From positions 619,501-683,500 of the forward strand of contig NC_080062.1 in NCBI RefSeq assembly GCF_026212465.1: 64,000 nucleotides of DNA, in the 5' to 3' direction. Positions 12,000 through 25,029 of the stretch are shown here, one piece after another (the first letter of the stretch is position 1; each line of letters starts with the position of its first letter). The stretch is from Amaranthus tricolor (lineage: Eukaryota; Streptophyta; Magnoliopsida; Caryophyllales; Amaranthaceae). The notes beneath the pieces were generated by a model that did no database searches, was not told the origin of the DNA, and was given only the letters and a program-made list of their open reading frames with translations. The translations under genes were made by a program, and so were the position numbers.

Positions 12000-13171
12000 A
12001 TGTAAATTGGGGAGTGCGAAGGAAGAGGTCAAATAGGGCCAAAACTATGCACCCACTTTACTACCTTAGCTATGGAAGGGCACTATCCTATAAGTTTTGG
12101 GACATTGAAAAAAGTATACAAACCTAGTTAGTAGACTTGCCCTCTTTATTAAGTGTAGTGTATCCTATTTTTTGTCATTGTAAGGGGAATTTTTGTACTT
12201 CTTGGTTCACAAAATCCCTTCCATAAACAAAAAATGTATGAGTAGGTTCACAATGAAAGTTTGCAATCTTACATTGAATAATTTCCATGTTAAATTTATT
12301 TTTTTTAAATAGTATAATTATACTATTTAAAATTGATTAATTATAATCTAAATTAAATTACTCAAGGGCGAATCTAGGGTATTAATATTGCGTGGGTTGA
12401 AACCAACTATGTATATGTGTTGAAATAACTTAATTGTAATTCTTTTGTGTTATATATTATATACAATTCAATATTAACAAGATTTTTAATTAAATAACAT
12501 GAATCTAAATTTCTCGTGCTTTCATTTTACATAATTTACTCCTTTATCCTCTTTAATTTACATCAATTGCAAAATGAGTATTCTTTAAAGGGTTGGAACT
12601 TAGTAGAAAAAAAGAGTAAGATTGAATTGTATGCCTTGTATTAAAATATAATTAAAATGTATGGTTACAATAAAAAGAATGCGGCAAAGCCCATTATTTA
12701 TTTATTAAAGTTATACAAACTAAGTATTTAGAACACCCAAAAATTGAAAACGAGATAGTGAGGCAGAGGGTGTAATTAGTATGTAGTTCTCTTAAACTTC
12801 AGGCCTAATACGCAATATGGTGTATAAGGTGGTCTTATTGTGAGATTCACATATGAATTAAATAGCTAAATAATAAAATATAAACTCTTTATATTAAAGT
12901 GAACTCCTTATCCCCGACAAAAAATAAAAACATTATTCATATATTATTTAAAACTGGAGTAAAATTAGTTTAACAACCATGAACTACAAACAATCTCCTT
13001 CCAACCCAAAATACAAAATAATAGGGTTAATTAATAAAAAATAAATACTAGTAGTATATTTCTCCCTTCACTCATTTTGACTCATTTTTATTTTAACCCA
13101 TTTTATTGAATATTCTTCGTTTCTATTTTTGAAAACAATCAAGTCTCTTTTACTTTTATTTTTAAATATTA
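12000..13171. other. CYP85A upstream region, no gene seen
   Basis: A+T-rich noncoding DNA that should include the proximal promoter of the P450 gene. No exon is recognisable. A weak GTGAGATTCACATATGAATTAAATAGC-like stretch near 12838 resembles the ends of the GAGACGGTCTC MITE family. Confidence 0.5.
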
Positions 13172-13430
13172 CTTCCTCCTATTCATTTTAAGTGTCTCAT
13201 TTACTTTATGCACTCTATTCAATGCACTTATTCAATCGTTAATATATCGAGTTATGTATAATTAAAAATTATAAAAAGTTGATATTAATAATCTTTACAT
13301 CAAAACGAATCAAATAAGATCCCACATGACTATGTTTTAATTTATAGATTAATAATAAAATAAAATTTAAGAGTAATAAATAAATAGTGTCTCAAAAATA
13401 AATGAAACACCTAAGATAAATAGGAGGGAG
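13172..13430. mobile_element. Stowaway-like MITE
   Basis: A 259-bp element whose left end CTTCCTCCTATTCATTTTA and right end (read inverted) CTCCCTCCTATTTATCTTA are inverted repeats. It is flanked by TA on both sides (13170-13171 and 13431-13432). The CTCCCTCC terminus, small size, A+T-rich interior and TA target site are those of Stowaway elements mobilised by Tc1/mariner transposases. It has no coding capacity. Confidence 0.8.
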
Positions 13431-13621
13431 TATATTATTTTAACTGTTACATTTAAATTTTAATCTATGTGCTAAAAGCAAATACGGACAAATTAGCTAA
13501 AGGGTGTGGTGAGTACGTGACTACTGGCTTGATATGAGTAGAATGTGTGACAACTCTTCAAGTAAATGAAGAGACTGGGTTATCTTGTAAAAGGTTTTGT
13601 TGTTATGTAAGTAGAATGGTG

Positions 13622-13631
13622 CACACGTGTG
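13622..13631. promoter_or_regulatory. Palindromic CACACGTGTG: G-box overlapping two BRRE-type sites
   Basis: The 10-bp palindrome contains a CACGTG G-box and reads CGTGTG on both strands, which matches the brassinosteroid response element CGTG(T/C)G bound by BZR1. It lies about 1.8 kb upstream of the CYP85A start. CYP85A genes are known targets of brassinosteroid feedback. Its distance and chance occurrence leave function open. Confidence 0.35.
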
Positions 13632-13734
13632 GACGGAAACCCGCAGAAAGAGATTGAGATATGGAGTTGATGCTGACACTCGATTTACAACCAACTATTT
13701 ACAGTTTCCATTTGTTTTCAATCAATGGCTCACT

Positions 13735-13757
13735 GCGCGTATAATTAGAATACGCGC
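13735..13757. other. Small GC-rich inverted repeat
   Basis: GCGCGTAT (13735-13742) and ATACGCGC (13750-13757) form a perfect 8-bp stem with a 7-nt loop, inside a locally CpG-rich patch (about 13620-13780) in very A+T-rich surroundings. The role is unknown. Confidence 0.6.
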
Positions 13758-13889
13758 CTTGCCGGGGAGAGTCTTGTGCCTAGAAAGTTGTTCTCTGTTG
13801 TTTGAGTATATAATAATATATCTCAAAATAAAAATTATAAATTTTACAAAGGTTCTGTATAATTTTAAAAATATGATATTTTTCTAATA

Positions 13890-15940
13890 AAATTTTATAT
13901 CTTTAAACACCTAACATAAGTGTTGAATTTTCTTCTACTTCTATTTCCCCAAATTAGAGTGTTGAATTTTCTCCATTATTATTAATTGAAGTCAATATTT
14001 ATATCAATAATGAGAGAATATTAATTTGTAAATTATTGTGCAAAATAATCAAGTTTATTTGCTTTTCTATTAATAGTAAATTCCATTATGATTGTTTTAA
14101 ATAAGTGTGTAATCCAATCTTATAACTTTTAAAAATTTCAATATATTATTAGTAGGTTCTATAATGGTTTAATTTTTAAGTTATCAATTAATTTGTAGAA
14201 AACTTTTTTATTAATTTTTTCTAAACTAGATTAATTTTTCAAATCACTTATTTGACTACAGAAGTTTTAATTTATAATTTATTTAATAATTGATATGCTA
14301 CTTGTGTGGAAGAGTTAGACTAGATTTTCAGTGACATGCATAAAACAAATATTGAGAGATTTTGTCATAAACAACATTTTGAAATTTCAAAGTAGCAAAA
14401 AACTATCTAGTATAAGGTTTTTTTAAAATTTGTTGAAAAATACATGGTCATATGTTTATATATGAGACGAACTCTGAAAGACAAACAACTAACATGCAGT
14501 ATATAAATAAGCTTGAAAATTTTTTGAAAATAATATAAAAGATTATTTCTTGCAATTTCATAACTTAAAAAAGATAAATTTTGAGAAAAAAAAAATCCCA
14601 TCATCATTCAATACATAGTATTTGTCTATTTTTAGTTTAACATATCCCTTTGTTTTGTTTGTAAAAAATTAATTCAGGGGAATAAAATTGAAGTTGGTGA
14701 TTGTACTATTTAACTTGTGAGGTGAAAATCAGAGGTAAAGTGCTACTAGTCACATGCACATTATCATCATCATTCCCAATTATAATTGGTAAGAAAATCA
14801 CAGGTTCTACAATTCACATGTTTGGCAATATACATTGTTTTATTATGTAACATCGTATATATATAATAACTCTTTTTATAATACTTGTATTATTTCAGCT
14901 TAAAAAAATTATTAAACAAATGATTGATTGATAATTAAATATTATTGATACCCTTAAATAATCATAAAAATATAAAAGTTTATATAGTAGGAATAAAATT
15001 AGGGTATAGAACAATTTATAAGTTAATTTATAACGTATATAGTAATATAACAAGTATTATATATAGCGTAGAAAGTATCAACTTAAATGTTCACTAATCT
15101 TCTCATTCCAGTCAATTTGCTCCATCTTCTATTTAACTTTTTACTATGTCCTACTCATTTCGTCATTGTTACATGATACTATCATTTTTACTATATATTA
15201 CCTCTCTTAGTTTATTCTCCTTTTCTTTTTATTCACTTTTTTCGTAGATTTTAATATAAACTTAAAATCAAATAATTATAATTGTGAGTTTCTAAAAATT
15301 TAAAAAAACTAATTTTTAGAAATTATATATTGAGACAAATTTATTAAAATTTCACGTAAATATATTTTTCATATAGAAATCGATTTCTAATATAACACCA
15401 ATGTTTTAATAAATTATATTCAATTTTTTAATTTCAATGTCAGTTTTCAATTGGGGCAATATAAGAGGTATGGCCGTATGGATGAGGGAGTATATGACAA
15501 TCTACTAGTGGTATACTGGTATGCAAAGAATAAAAAACAGTTCAATTAATTAAATAATATTTTTGTAAGAAACCGCACGAACGATTGATTAGATTAATTA
15601 ATTGTTGATTTGACATTTGAAATTAAGTGTTTGCAAATAATTTAATTTGTTTGGATAAGTTTGCACTGGGAGATGACATGGTGAATCTATAATGAGTTTA
15701 TATACAATTATACATTAGAATTAAAATGACCAACTCATCAAATAAATGATTGATTAGTGATAAAAGTTTAATAGAGAATATAATATATTTAAAGTTATAA
15801 TTTTAAATTTTTGATTTAGTTAGTTTCTTAATATATATGTTATTAGAAGCTAAATCGGTTTAAAATCTCATTTACTCCTCAGTTTGAGTGAAAATTTTTA
15901 TACCAGGTGTGAGAATAACTTGTTTTGCATTTAAATATTT
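13890..15940. other. Intergenic, no gene seen
   Basis: A+T-rich DNA without supportable exons. A stretch around 15110-15490 starts with a TGCTCCATCTTC-like end and finishes with GGATGAGGGAGTATAT. That suggests an old Stowaway-type relic, but the ends are too diverged to assign. Confidence 0.5.
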
Positions 15941-15944
15941 GGGC

Positions 15945-16180
15945 CTTACAACTATCAGCTTAAGCTTAATTCATTGACATGGTATCAACAACCAACATAG
16001 TGGAAGGTCACGAGTTCAAATTTCATTCTTCCATTAAAATATTAAGCATTTTGTATAAGATCATGATCTGCATCTACATTTTTATCTTAAAGACTCTTTT
16101 GTGAAAGGACATGATATATTATATTACATAACCTTAGATTAATTATAAATTTAAATTTTTTATTGAGTTAGATTCTTAAA
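15945..16180 (+). repeat. SINE-like tRNA-derived repeat
   Basis: A copy with the order ATCAGCTTAAGCTTAATTC, TTGACATGGTATCAACAAC, GGTCACGAGTTCAAATTTCA (box-B-like), then CTGCATCTACATTTTTATC and GACTCTTTTGTGAAAGG. It shares this order with copies at 58.8 kb and, inverted, at 27.7 kb. Confidence 0.6.
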
Positions 16181-16189
16181 AAAAAAATT

Positions 16190-18650
16190 ATATTTAATGG
16201 GACTAAATTGCCCAAATCTACAATTTATTTTAACCCTCTATCTTTATGTGTTTTGTTATTGTCTTACAAAAACATTTTTAAAAAGTAACTATCTTTTAGA
16301 ATTTTTTTGTTGATAATTGTGGATTTGGGATAATAATATGGTCTTTCTATATTTTTTTATTCTCTAATTAAGCTAGAACATAAACATCCAATACAGATGT
16401 TACACTTATGCATATACTAGCTAGATAGCCACTCAAATAAATGAATTAATTTAATTATCCAATAATAATCCTCCAACAAAGAGCTATCAAACTAAGTGAT
16501 CTTATTATTATATTTTTCTTTTTGAATTTTCTTCAACTTAAAGTAATAAAAGTTCCACAATCAATGAAAAGTTATTTTGAAAAAGGGAGCATTTTGTAGG
16601 GAAGTTTGACAATTAATGACAATTTTGCATAAGACAAGCAAAATTGTCATCAACCATTAGGTCATAGACAATTTAATTGAGCTAAATTATATACTAATCA
16701 CATCATTTATGACTAATTTTGCTAAATGTCTAGGATGCTATGTAGAAAGCATTACAATGACATGCATGGATATATTAAGTTAAAATTACAATAAATACTC
16801 TTTAATATTTGATTTGTAATATACATGCATGATAAGGAAATCTTGACCCATTTCTTTAAATGATTGATCAACAAAATAAACTTCAATACTAGTTGCTAGA
16901 AGTGGGCAACGTGCCCCAATTATAATCCATTGGTTAGATAGGTTGCTTCATTATTTATATTATGTTTCCCATTTCTAGATGAACATGCATAGATATTCAA
17001 GTTCCAATAATTGACAATGAAAAAAAAAATTGAGGTGTTTTCCCTTAAAACTAAAAAAATAATATATATAATTAGGAAAATAACACAATCGAAAGTTTAA
17101 ACTGATAGTTGAAGTTTTATGTAATGTTATATGTACTCAAACATATCTTCTCATTCGAGAGTCATGTACACTAGAAGTATTAATACAACACATACTTTCT
17201 TACACATGACTTTAAATATTCAACTTGAAATGAGGTGTAGATGAGAATCGAACTTGTGACCTCTAATTATATTGCTTCTAATACCATATCAGACAATCAA
17301 CTCAATCAAAAGCTCTTCATATTATTTTATTTAGTAATATAAACTCAAAAGAGTAAAAAAAAATAGTTACAATTTTTTACTTTAGTTAAATAGATTATCG
17401 AGAGCTTTAATCATATCCAACTATGAATCACGCACATCTTGATATTAGGAAAGTATAATATGCTTCACAAACATTACATCTTAAACACATTTTTTAACCT
17501 AGGTTATTATTTTGATCATGATATAATGTTTCAAGAAGATGATACTTTATCTGTCTATTTGAATTTACACCACTCAATGTAAAATGCTCTTATGATAATA
17601 TATTTTAATCATATAATATAAATTCAAATGAACATAACAAAAAAGGGTGTATAAATATTTTTAAAGATCACATATAAATTTATAAAAACTATATTATGAT
17701 ATAATCGAACAATGCAAATGGGTTGATATTGTCATGAATATGATCAACGAATGCACGTATATAAAGACGTCGGCAAAGAAACAAACAAAATCAGTAAGGC
17801 CACCAAGTCTAACTACCAAATCCCACGTTATTAGATTTCATAGCTTAAATTTTTGAAGCTAATTACTAATTATACAATATCCAATCATAATTAGCTACTT
17901 AAAAATCTTGAATGGTGTATTTATATTTCCATTATTCGGCTGTTTGTACGAACAATATCATGTCCAAGAATAAGGGGAATTTGATTATTTCTTGGGAAGA
18001 TTATATTGATTTTTTGCTAAATAAAAATTATCTTTTTTAATAAGAAAATGAGTGTGTTAAAGGAAAGTAGACACCTTTAAAGAACCGACTCAATCAAAAG
18101 TTTAAATTGATGATTGGATCATTAGGATATTATATATTCTATCATGATTTACGCCCTTTCACATATTTTCGGGCTATAAGTGTGAATGTATCGTATTCAT
18201 ACATGGCGTTGATTTATTCTTCTTGACTACTAATACCATAATTGCTATACTCTATTCTGCAAAAGTTCTTTAAAAGAAAATCCTATTTTTAGTATAAATT
18301 TACTTTGCATCATAACTTATTAAAAAAATCAGTAATTTACATAAGAACAAAATAATTTAAATAAATTCATTTAAAAAATTCTAGCTTTTTCTTCCAATTG
18401 CTTATATTAGATTCAAAAATTATTTTTTGTACAAATTTACTATAATAAGCAAAAACGCATGAACAATTATCTATATATACACCTTTTTAAATTGTGGAAA
18501 TTTTATTGAATATTTATAAATTACATATGTATTTTGAAAGTGAAAATCATACTAAATTATAGAGTAATAAATGTGAAAATCATACGCAATGAATAATCTA
18601 GTATATTTAAAAATGTGAAAAATCCTACAATATTTTTTATAATATTGATT
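16190..18650. other. Intergenic, no gene seen
   Basis: Apart from the SINE-like pieces, this is A+T-rich DNA with no exon or RNA gene I can support. Confidence 0.5.
17100..17330 (-). repeat. SINE-like tRNA-derived repeat, inverted orientation
   Basis: Read on the minus strand it gives AGCTTTTGATTGAGTTGAT, a TGGTATTAG core, then GAGGTCACAAGTTCGATTCTCAT with a good box B (GTTCGATTC), followed by CACCTCATTTCAAGTTG. The order matches the other copies. A further partial inverted copy lies near 18075-18245. Confidence 0.6.
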
Positions 18651-18659
18651 ATTAGTCAT

Positions 18660-19462
18660 TTTTTTGACGGGGATGTAAATCATCATATACAAGCGGGTTG
18701 GCTCAAAGTGGCGAGCAACAATCGCAGTGCTATGTGATAAGAAAATTCTCAAGCAAGTTAAAAGGAAAATTCTACCGGGCGACAATCAGACCTGCTCTGC
18801 TATATGGGATTGAATGTTGGCCTGTAAAGAAGATATTCAAACATAAGATGAAAGTTACAGAAATGCATATGCTGAGGTGGATGTGTGGGCACACATTGAT
18901 GGATCGAATTAGGAACCAAGAGTTTAAGGACAAACTAGGGGTAGCCCCTATATCTGGAAAAATGCGCGAAAGTAGATTGAGGTGGTTTGGTCATGTGCAG
19001 AGAAAGACTTTCAACGCCCGTGTGAGGAGGGTAGAAAACTTTATAGTAGAGGGTAAGAGGAGTCGAGGAAGACCCAGGAGAACTTGGGGTGAGCAAATAA
19101 GAGTTGACTTGCATGAGTTAAACCATTCTGCGGACCTGACTAGGAATAGGAGCAGTTAGAGACGCCATATCCATGTCTTAGATTATTGATGTCCTCTTAA
19201 TTTACCTTTTAGTGTCCTTAACCTCTTGCTTTTATCGTTTCCTTTCTATTAGTTCTTTGTTTTCTTTCGTAGTGGTTCTATTTTTATTTTTATAGGCCTT
19301 TAAGTTATCTATCACGTGTAATCACGTCTCTTTATCTTCCTCGAGCCGGGGGACTCCTTTGGCCGCGCTCTCTTTTATGGGTGTGAGTTGCCGCCGTCTT
19401 TTCCTCTCCAAACCCTGGCCTTAGTTTTCTATGAGTGAGATATATTGAGAGGATGATGATGA
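18660..19462 (+). mobile_element. 3' end of an RTE-type LINE, truncated and frameshifted
   Basis: The end of a non-LTR reverse transcriptase is readable, with GKFYRATIRPALLYGIECW, LRWMCGHTLMDRIRN, KLGVAPISGKMRESRLRWFGHVQR and GRPRRTWGEQIR at about 18755-19110. These are the C-terminal hallmarks of plant RTE elements. Just upstream the expected DGDV...IQAGWLK segment sits in another frame, so the copy is frameshifted, and everything 5' of it is missing, as usual for LINE insertions. The noncoding tail (19160-19462) ends in GATGATGATGATGATAATG, the short (GAT)n-type tail that RTE elements carry instead of poly(A). It cannot move by itself. Confidence 0.88.
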
Positions 19463-19469
19463 TGATAAT

Positions 19470-20820
19470 GATTTTTCTGGAAGAGAAAAAAATTAAAATT
19501 AGTGTATGGGTGGACTAGGACTTACATGAATTGAGATGAATGAGTTTGTCATGGTGTGGCACAAAAGTTTAAATTGGATAGTGACTTATAGAAAAGAAAG
19601 AATCCGTAGAGAGATCCGTGGAATGGGATTGGACACAAAAGCATGCATAATTTTGCCAAATTCTAAGAACTAATTATGCTAATAATATTAGTATATACTA
19701 TTTATATACTTGTACGGTTGTACTTGTATTATTCATTTGTGTATTTGGTTTTGTGAATCAAACTATTTGTATTTGACGAACAAATCATACATGATAGCTG
19801 GTAACTGGTAATCTATTAGAGTGACTGATTTGTGTAGTTGATTTTATTAATTGGTTTGACCTGCTGATCTTGAACATGCTACTAGGAGCCTAGGAGTATA
19901 ATGTTCAAAAATAATTAATTCATAATAATAAATTGTTTCAACCAACTAATTTAACAAATACTAGAATAAAAATGATTGATGATTCGATCATCTATTTGTG
20001 TTAAAATAAGTTAAAATTGTCTGATAAAATATTTTGCCTAATTCTTCAAACTTACTTCAATTCTTGCATAATATTTATGGGATAAAAGTGTAGGCTGTAA
20101 AGTTTGGTGATAGTTTTTGTGCAACTTTTATAGGATCAGATGAGAAATTTGATATTAAAATCAAAAAATAAATATTTTTTTGAAAATCATAAACATAAAT
20201 TTAAAGCATTCAAGTTCTTTTACAATAAGTTTAACACTAGCTAGCTTAATAGAATATTATATCACTAATAAAATCAAAGGAACAAAAAGTGCGGGTATAT
20301 GATGAGTTAGAGTTAGAGTCATCCACTCAATATTTTACATAACGTATGATCCAGGGAGGAAAGTAGCAACGGACATATCATATTCATACGTTGCGCGAAA
20401 CACGAATTCCTGTAAAGAATAAGATGAGTGATACACAACACGTTTGAAAACATACTGAAAATTCTTCTTAGATTGAAAATGGGGTCGATAGATGATATAA
20501 TAATGGAGTTGAAAAGGAAATATGTGGTAGCAAATATATTGGACATGCATCTTCATCTCTTCTCAAATTAGATGAGTAATCCGTACATGCAATTGTAAGG
20601 TCATGTCCTCATCCAAATGTAAAGTTTATTAATTGGCAATTTTGCTTGCATCCTTATATTATGAAATAATGTTTTGTTTGATATATGTATAATTGTATAT
20701 AGTGAGACTTTATTGAACAATATCTACAACGCACTAATGAAAAACAAATATTTACTTAAATATATGTTAGTCACTAAATTCTAATAGCAAACTACTTTAG
20801 AGTTTAATCCTTAACAAACT
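19470..20820. other. Intergenic, no gene seen
   Basis: Noncoding A+T-rich DNA. Short overlapping open frames around 20320-20560 have no recognisable protein features and are treated as chance. Confidence 0.5.
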
Positions 20821-20925
20821 CACTACAAAATAAAATAAAAAGTTTTGTTCGTCAAAATATATTTTTGTCGCCTTTTTTGTCACTAAGTTGGCAACAAAAC
20901 ATCTATTTTGTCGCCATTCTTATAT
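20821..20925. mobile_element. Possible CACTA transposon terminus
   Basis: Begins CACTACAAAA, the usual CACTA/En-Spm terminal sequence. This is followed by repeated subterminal words (TTTTTGTCGCC, TTTTTTGTCAC, TTGGCAACAAAAC, TTTTGTCGCC) that resemble CACTA subterminal repeats. The word AAAGCGACAAAAAG at about 21080 may belong to the opposite end, but no clear ...TTGTAGTG terminus or 3-bp target duplication is visible. Confidence 0.35.
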
Positions 20926-22544
20926 CGCGATTGAACATAATTAATAGGTAGGTGCGATTGAACATACATTAAAGACTAAATAAATAGTTTGAAAAAATCT
21001 TCGTTCATCTCTATTATCTATGACCAAAAACATAAATTGCTTCGAAAAAGCTGATCTTGAATCAAATAAACTAAAATACAAAAGCGACAAAAAGAGTATT
21101 AATAAGAGTTTGTTCATCCCTATATAAGTACTTCATATATAAGTAGAAACCAAGATTGAAAATTTAACTTGTTTTAGTAAAGAGAGGACAAGCTATATAT
21201 CTTTATTTATGAAATTAAAATTCACCACAACTAGCTAAATAACACCCCATTATTGAAAGAGAAATAAGGTAGAGTGGGGAAGAATTGGACCAGAAGATAA
21301 GGACATGTTCTTATACATGATTAATTTTGAGGGGAAGCATAAAGCAATTTTATGGATACAAAAGAAACACCAAGCACACCAAATGATTTAGCTAGCTAGG
21401 ATCGTCGGAAAAGGGACATCAATAACTACTTTTAAATAATTGTGGCAAATAATCCACATATATAGTTAATAATTTTATTAACAACCAAAATTTATATTAT
21501 TTATAAAATTAGAATTATATAGATAATAAAAAAAATGATAATTATAATATTTTTTATTTTTTTAATAGTTACACTTATAGTTTTCTTCGAAAAGAACTCT
21601 CACATAAAAGTGAGAAATATAACTATTACAAACCAATAAAAGTAGTTTTATATTATTAAAAGATTTAAGAATAATAATGATATCATCCTAAACTACGATA
21701 TAAATTGATTGTAGAATAAAATATATATGGTTAAAATTAATTTTTGTACTTTTTAATAATAACTTTTGGTCAATAAGTCCTATTTAGTTTTATAAGATAT
21801 TTTGAGTAGTATATTTTTTAGTGAACGTTTCATAAACACATTAAAAGATTCGTGCGTTTTGTTCTTTTCAACTTATTATCATCGTTTTGTTCATAAATAT
21901 ATCGGACTGTGCACTAGGTAAACTCTCAATCATAACCTTAACTGACAAAAAAGCAAACTATTAAACTAGTTCAACTCTGATTACCAGGAGATGATATATT
22001 TGACTATTCACAACCTCTCTAAGAGGCTCATGCTCGAGAACCAAGGGATACGACAAATACCTCTAAAATCTTCACATGACCAATTAATCTACCCGTTATT
22101 AAACTGTTTTAATATTTTAAATAAATAATAATTGTAGTCTTGTATGGAAAGAGACTTCACAATAAAAATAATTAAAGGCAATACAAGAGGTTGGTCACAA
22201 TTAATACACAATGTTTTCTCATTCATAAGTTTTTTTTTTTTTTTTTCTTTTTCTCCTTCCTATCCCTTTGGATTTTAATGAATGTATATACATGTATGAT
22301 AATAATTGATAAAACAAACAATAATGAGTTGGGGAAAGTTTAGGGTGATGTACATCTTAAAAATCCCATTTGCACGAGTGCCTCTAATTTGTTGCCTTGT
22401 GCTTTCTGTCCCACTGACTTTTGTTCCTCTATATTGCCCCCACAAATTAAAACAATACCAACTTAGCTATCTTCTCCTTATGAGGTGAGTTGCAATTGAT
22501 TGATTTATATATTCTACAACTAATAATAATAATAATAATAATAA

Positions 22545-22838
22545 GAGGTAAATTGTTAATAATAAACTAATCTATGCTTAATTTTCAGAAAATAAATCTA
22601 TTTATTATTTATTTTTAAATAAACTCACCTATTTAGGTATATTTGTTCAAAATAAACCAAGCTATTATTTATAACAATTTTCAAAACTTATTTGTAAGTC
22701 AAGAATTAAAAATAAACAGTAGTTGAGTTTATTTTTAGCAATTATATCAAATAGGTGGGTTTATTTTAATAATAAACAATAGTTGGATTTATTTTAAGCG
22801 GATAGAACAAAAATTAGTTTATTTTTTACAATTTCCCC
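22545..22838. mobile_element. Tourist-like foldback MITE
   Basis: A 294-bp element whose two halves are near-complementary along their length. The left end GAGGTAAATTG...AATAAACTAA pairs with the inverted right end GGGGAAATTG...AATAAACTAA. Inner blocks AAATAAATC...ATTTATT and AAATAAACTCACCTATTT recur inverted at matching distances. It is flanked by TAA on both sides (22542-22544 and 22839-22841). The GGGG-type terminus plus a TAA/TTA duplication suggests the PIF/Harbinger group. The left flank is itself a TAA microsatellite, which weakens the target-site argument. Confidence 0.65.
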
Positions 22839-22848
22839 TAATATAATA

Positions 22849-22852
22849 ACAA

Positions 22853-22907
<55 letters not shown>

Positions 22908-22925
22908 TAATAATAATAATAATTA
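22849..22925. repeat. (TAA)n microsatellite
   Basis: An imperfect TAA/AAT run of about 75 bp. Shorter ones lie at 22521-22544 and about 23214-23265. Confidence 0.9.
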
Positions 22926-25029
22926 AAAGAAATCGACATTAATAATCTAACATTTTACTTCTTCGCTGTAAATAATCCCACCTTTAAATTATTTTCTTAT
23001 AATCAAACATTTACCCCTACTTTGCCGTAAATAATCCAATCCGTATCTTAATTATAGTTTGTTGTTAGCATACCTTATCATTACTTATTATTATTAATAT
23101 GGTATGTTAAACACAAATAGATTTCAAATGTAAAATTATTAAAAAATAATCTAAAAGTGGAATTATTCACGACGGATAGATAAAATATTGTATTAATAAT
23201 ATCAATATTTCCTAATAATAATAATAATAATAATAATAATATTAATGATAATAATAATAATAATTAATACTTCTTTTCTTAAGTCTTATCCCCTTTTCTT
23301 CTCGTGATTTTGGCTTTTTTTTTGAAAAATCTTCCAATCAAGTCCTTTATGCATTTATAAAATTATTGATAGTGTTTGTATATGCATCATTGATTGATGT
23401 GAAATATATGATTAATTAGAAGGCTAATTTTCCAAGCAAAATGAGTGATTTGTGGAACGTTTTTAGGTAATTGTGTTGTGATTATATCTTACGTGTATTT
23501 AATTAATGAAGTATACTTTATATTCATGCCAAAACAAGTCTTTGAAAAAACAATTAAACTATCATTTTTTTAAAAATGGAATTATATTCACCAACAAAGC
23601 ATATTTTACATCATATCCTTACACTAATATTTGGAAATTTCCCTATAATGGAAGTTTAATTTTAATTTTAATTTTTACCATTGATAGGAAATTAAGAATA
23701 TCAATATACCTCCTTTATTAGATCTCTTGTCTCTATGAAATTTTCCTTTCAATGAAATGTACATCCAAAGAATTTTTGCTCCCTCCCTTTATATATATGA
23801 ATTTGCCATAATTTTTATTTTCATTCGTGTTTTAACTTTCTAACATTTACATATTAGTTAGAGTCCTCGCTTTTTACTACTTTTATTAATTTTTATTCAT
23901 ACATATTTTCTTATTTTCTCACTCTTTTCACACAATTGAGTGGTTCCTAATACTCCTTTTGTACTTATAAATTTTGTCATAATTATTAGGAAAATTTAAA
24001 TTTAAAAATTCCACCTTTTGCTCGTTGTCTTTTAAAAATTTCACCTTTCGATTATTTTTTAAAAATCCGACCTTAATACTGCGTTTTCTTTTAAAAATCC
24101 GACTTTTTGGTTCTTAATTTGTTTACTGCTGAATTTTGCAAATAACTTAATGAGGTCAGTACTTTAAATGAAAACATTATATAAAGATTGAATTTTTAAA
24201 AAATAATCAAAATGTGAGATTTTTGAAAAACAACGAGCAAAAGCTGTGATTTTTAATATTAAATTTAATAATTATTTTGGTTTATTCTTTTAACTATGCA
24301 ATCATTTATGGATAGTGTCTCTACCAGTTTTAGACTTTCTTTAATTTTTTTTTTACTCATTTTTTCCCACTTTTTCTCGCATTTAATATTTGTGTTATTG
24401 TTAGCCGTGTTGCAATATCAAAAAGACAAAACAAAGTATTTTCTTAATACTTCGGTCATTGATGTGTTCCAATATCAAAGCCACTGAGAAAGTATAACAC
24501 AATCTTCTCTGTGTCCCTTTGAAACTATCATTGTTTTATTGGTACATTTTATTTTGTCATATTTTCTTTTAAGAACATAAAAATATTAAAATATTTTTTC
24601 TATCATATTAAATTTATTTCATAGACATATGATTGAAAAATCAGAAAAGGAAATAAAACAAATTCTATGAGATGGTGGAGAAATATGCACATGAAAAAAA
24701 TAAGTTAAAAATGAAAATGATAATTAAAGAAAAACTAACAGTCATTCATTATCATAAATAAATCTAAGACAAATAGGAGAATAAATAAATAAAAAAAGGA
24801 AAATGAGGGAATTTATTGGGAAAGAGTGAGCAACTATGTAAGTATGTAACCATATATTAGTACTTCTTCCATTTAAATTTTTTATGCAATTAATGTGTTA
24901 ATTGTGATAATTTATATATTAAATTATGAATAACTAAAAATTATAAAAAATTAATATTATAAAAGTATGGAATTAGATAATTAAAATAATATTTTATTTG
25001 ACTATATTTTTTTACATATTAGCCGTATT

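Larger units (their letters stand above)
21100..25029. other. Intergenic, no gene seen
   Basis: Outside the listed microsatellites and foldback element, this is A+T-rich DNA with no supportable exon. Blocks at 23950-24260 repeat AAAAATCCGACCTT-like and inverted counterparts, suggesting a small decayed inverted-repeat element. Confidence 0.45.

Noticed and set aside
13627..13887. 86-codon open frame downstream of the CACACGTGTG site
   Set aside because: No ordinary ATG context, no domain or composition typical of a protein, and it runs into A+T-rich intergenic DNA. It is treated as chance in a CpG-richer patch.
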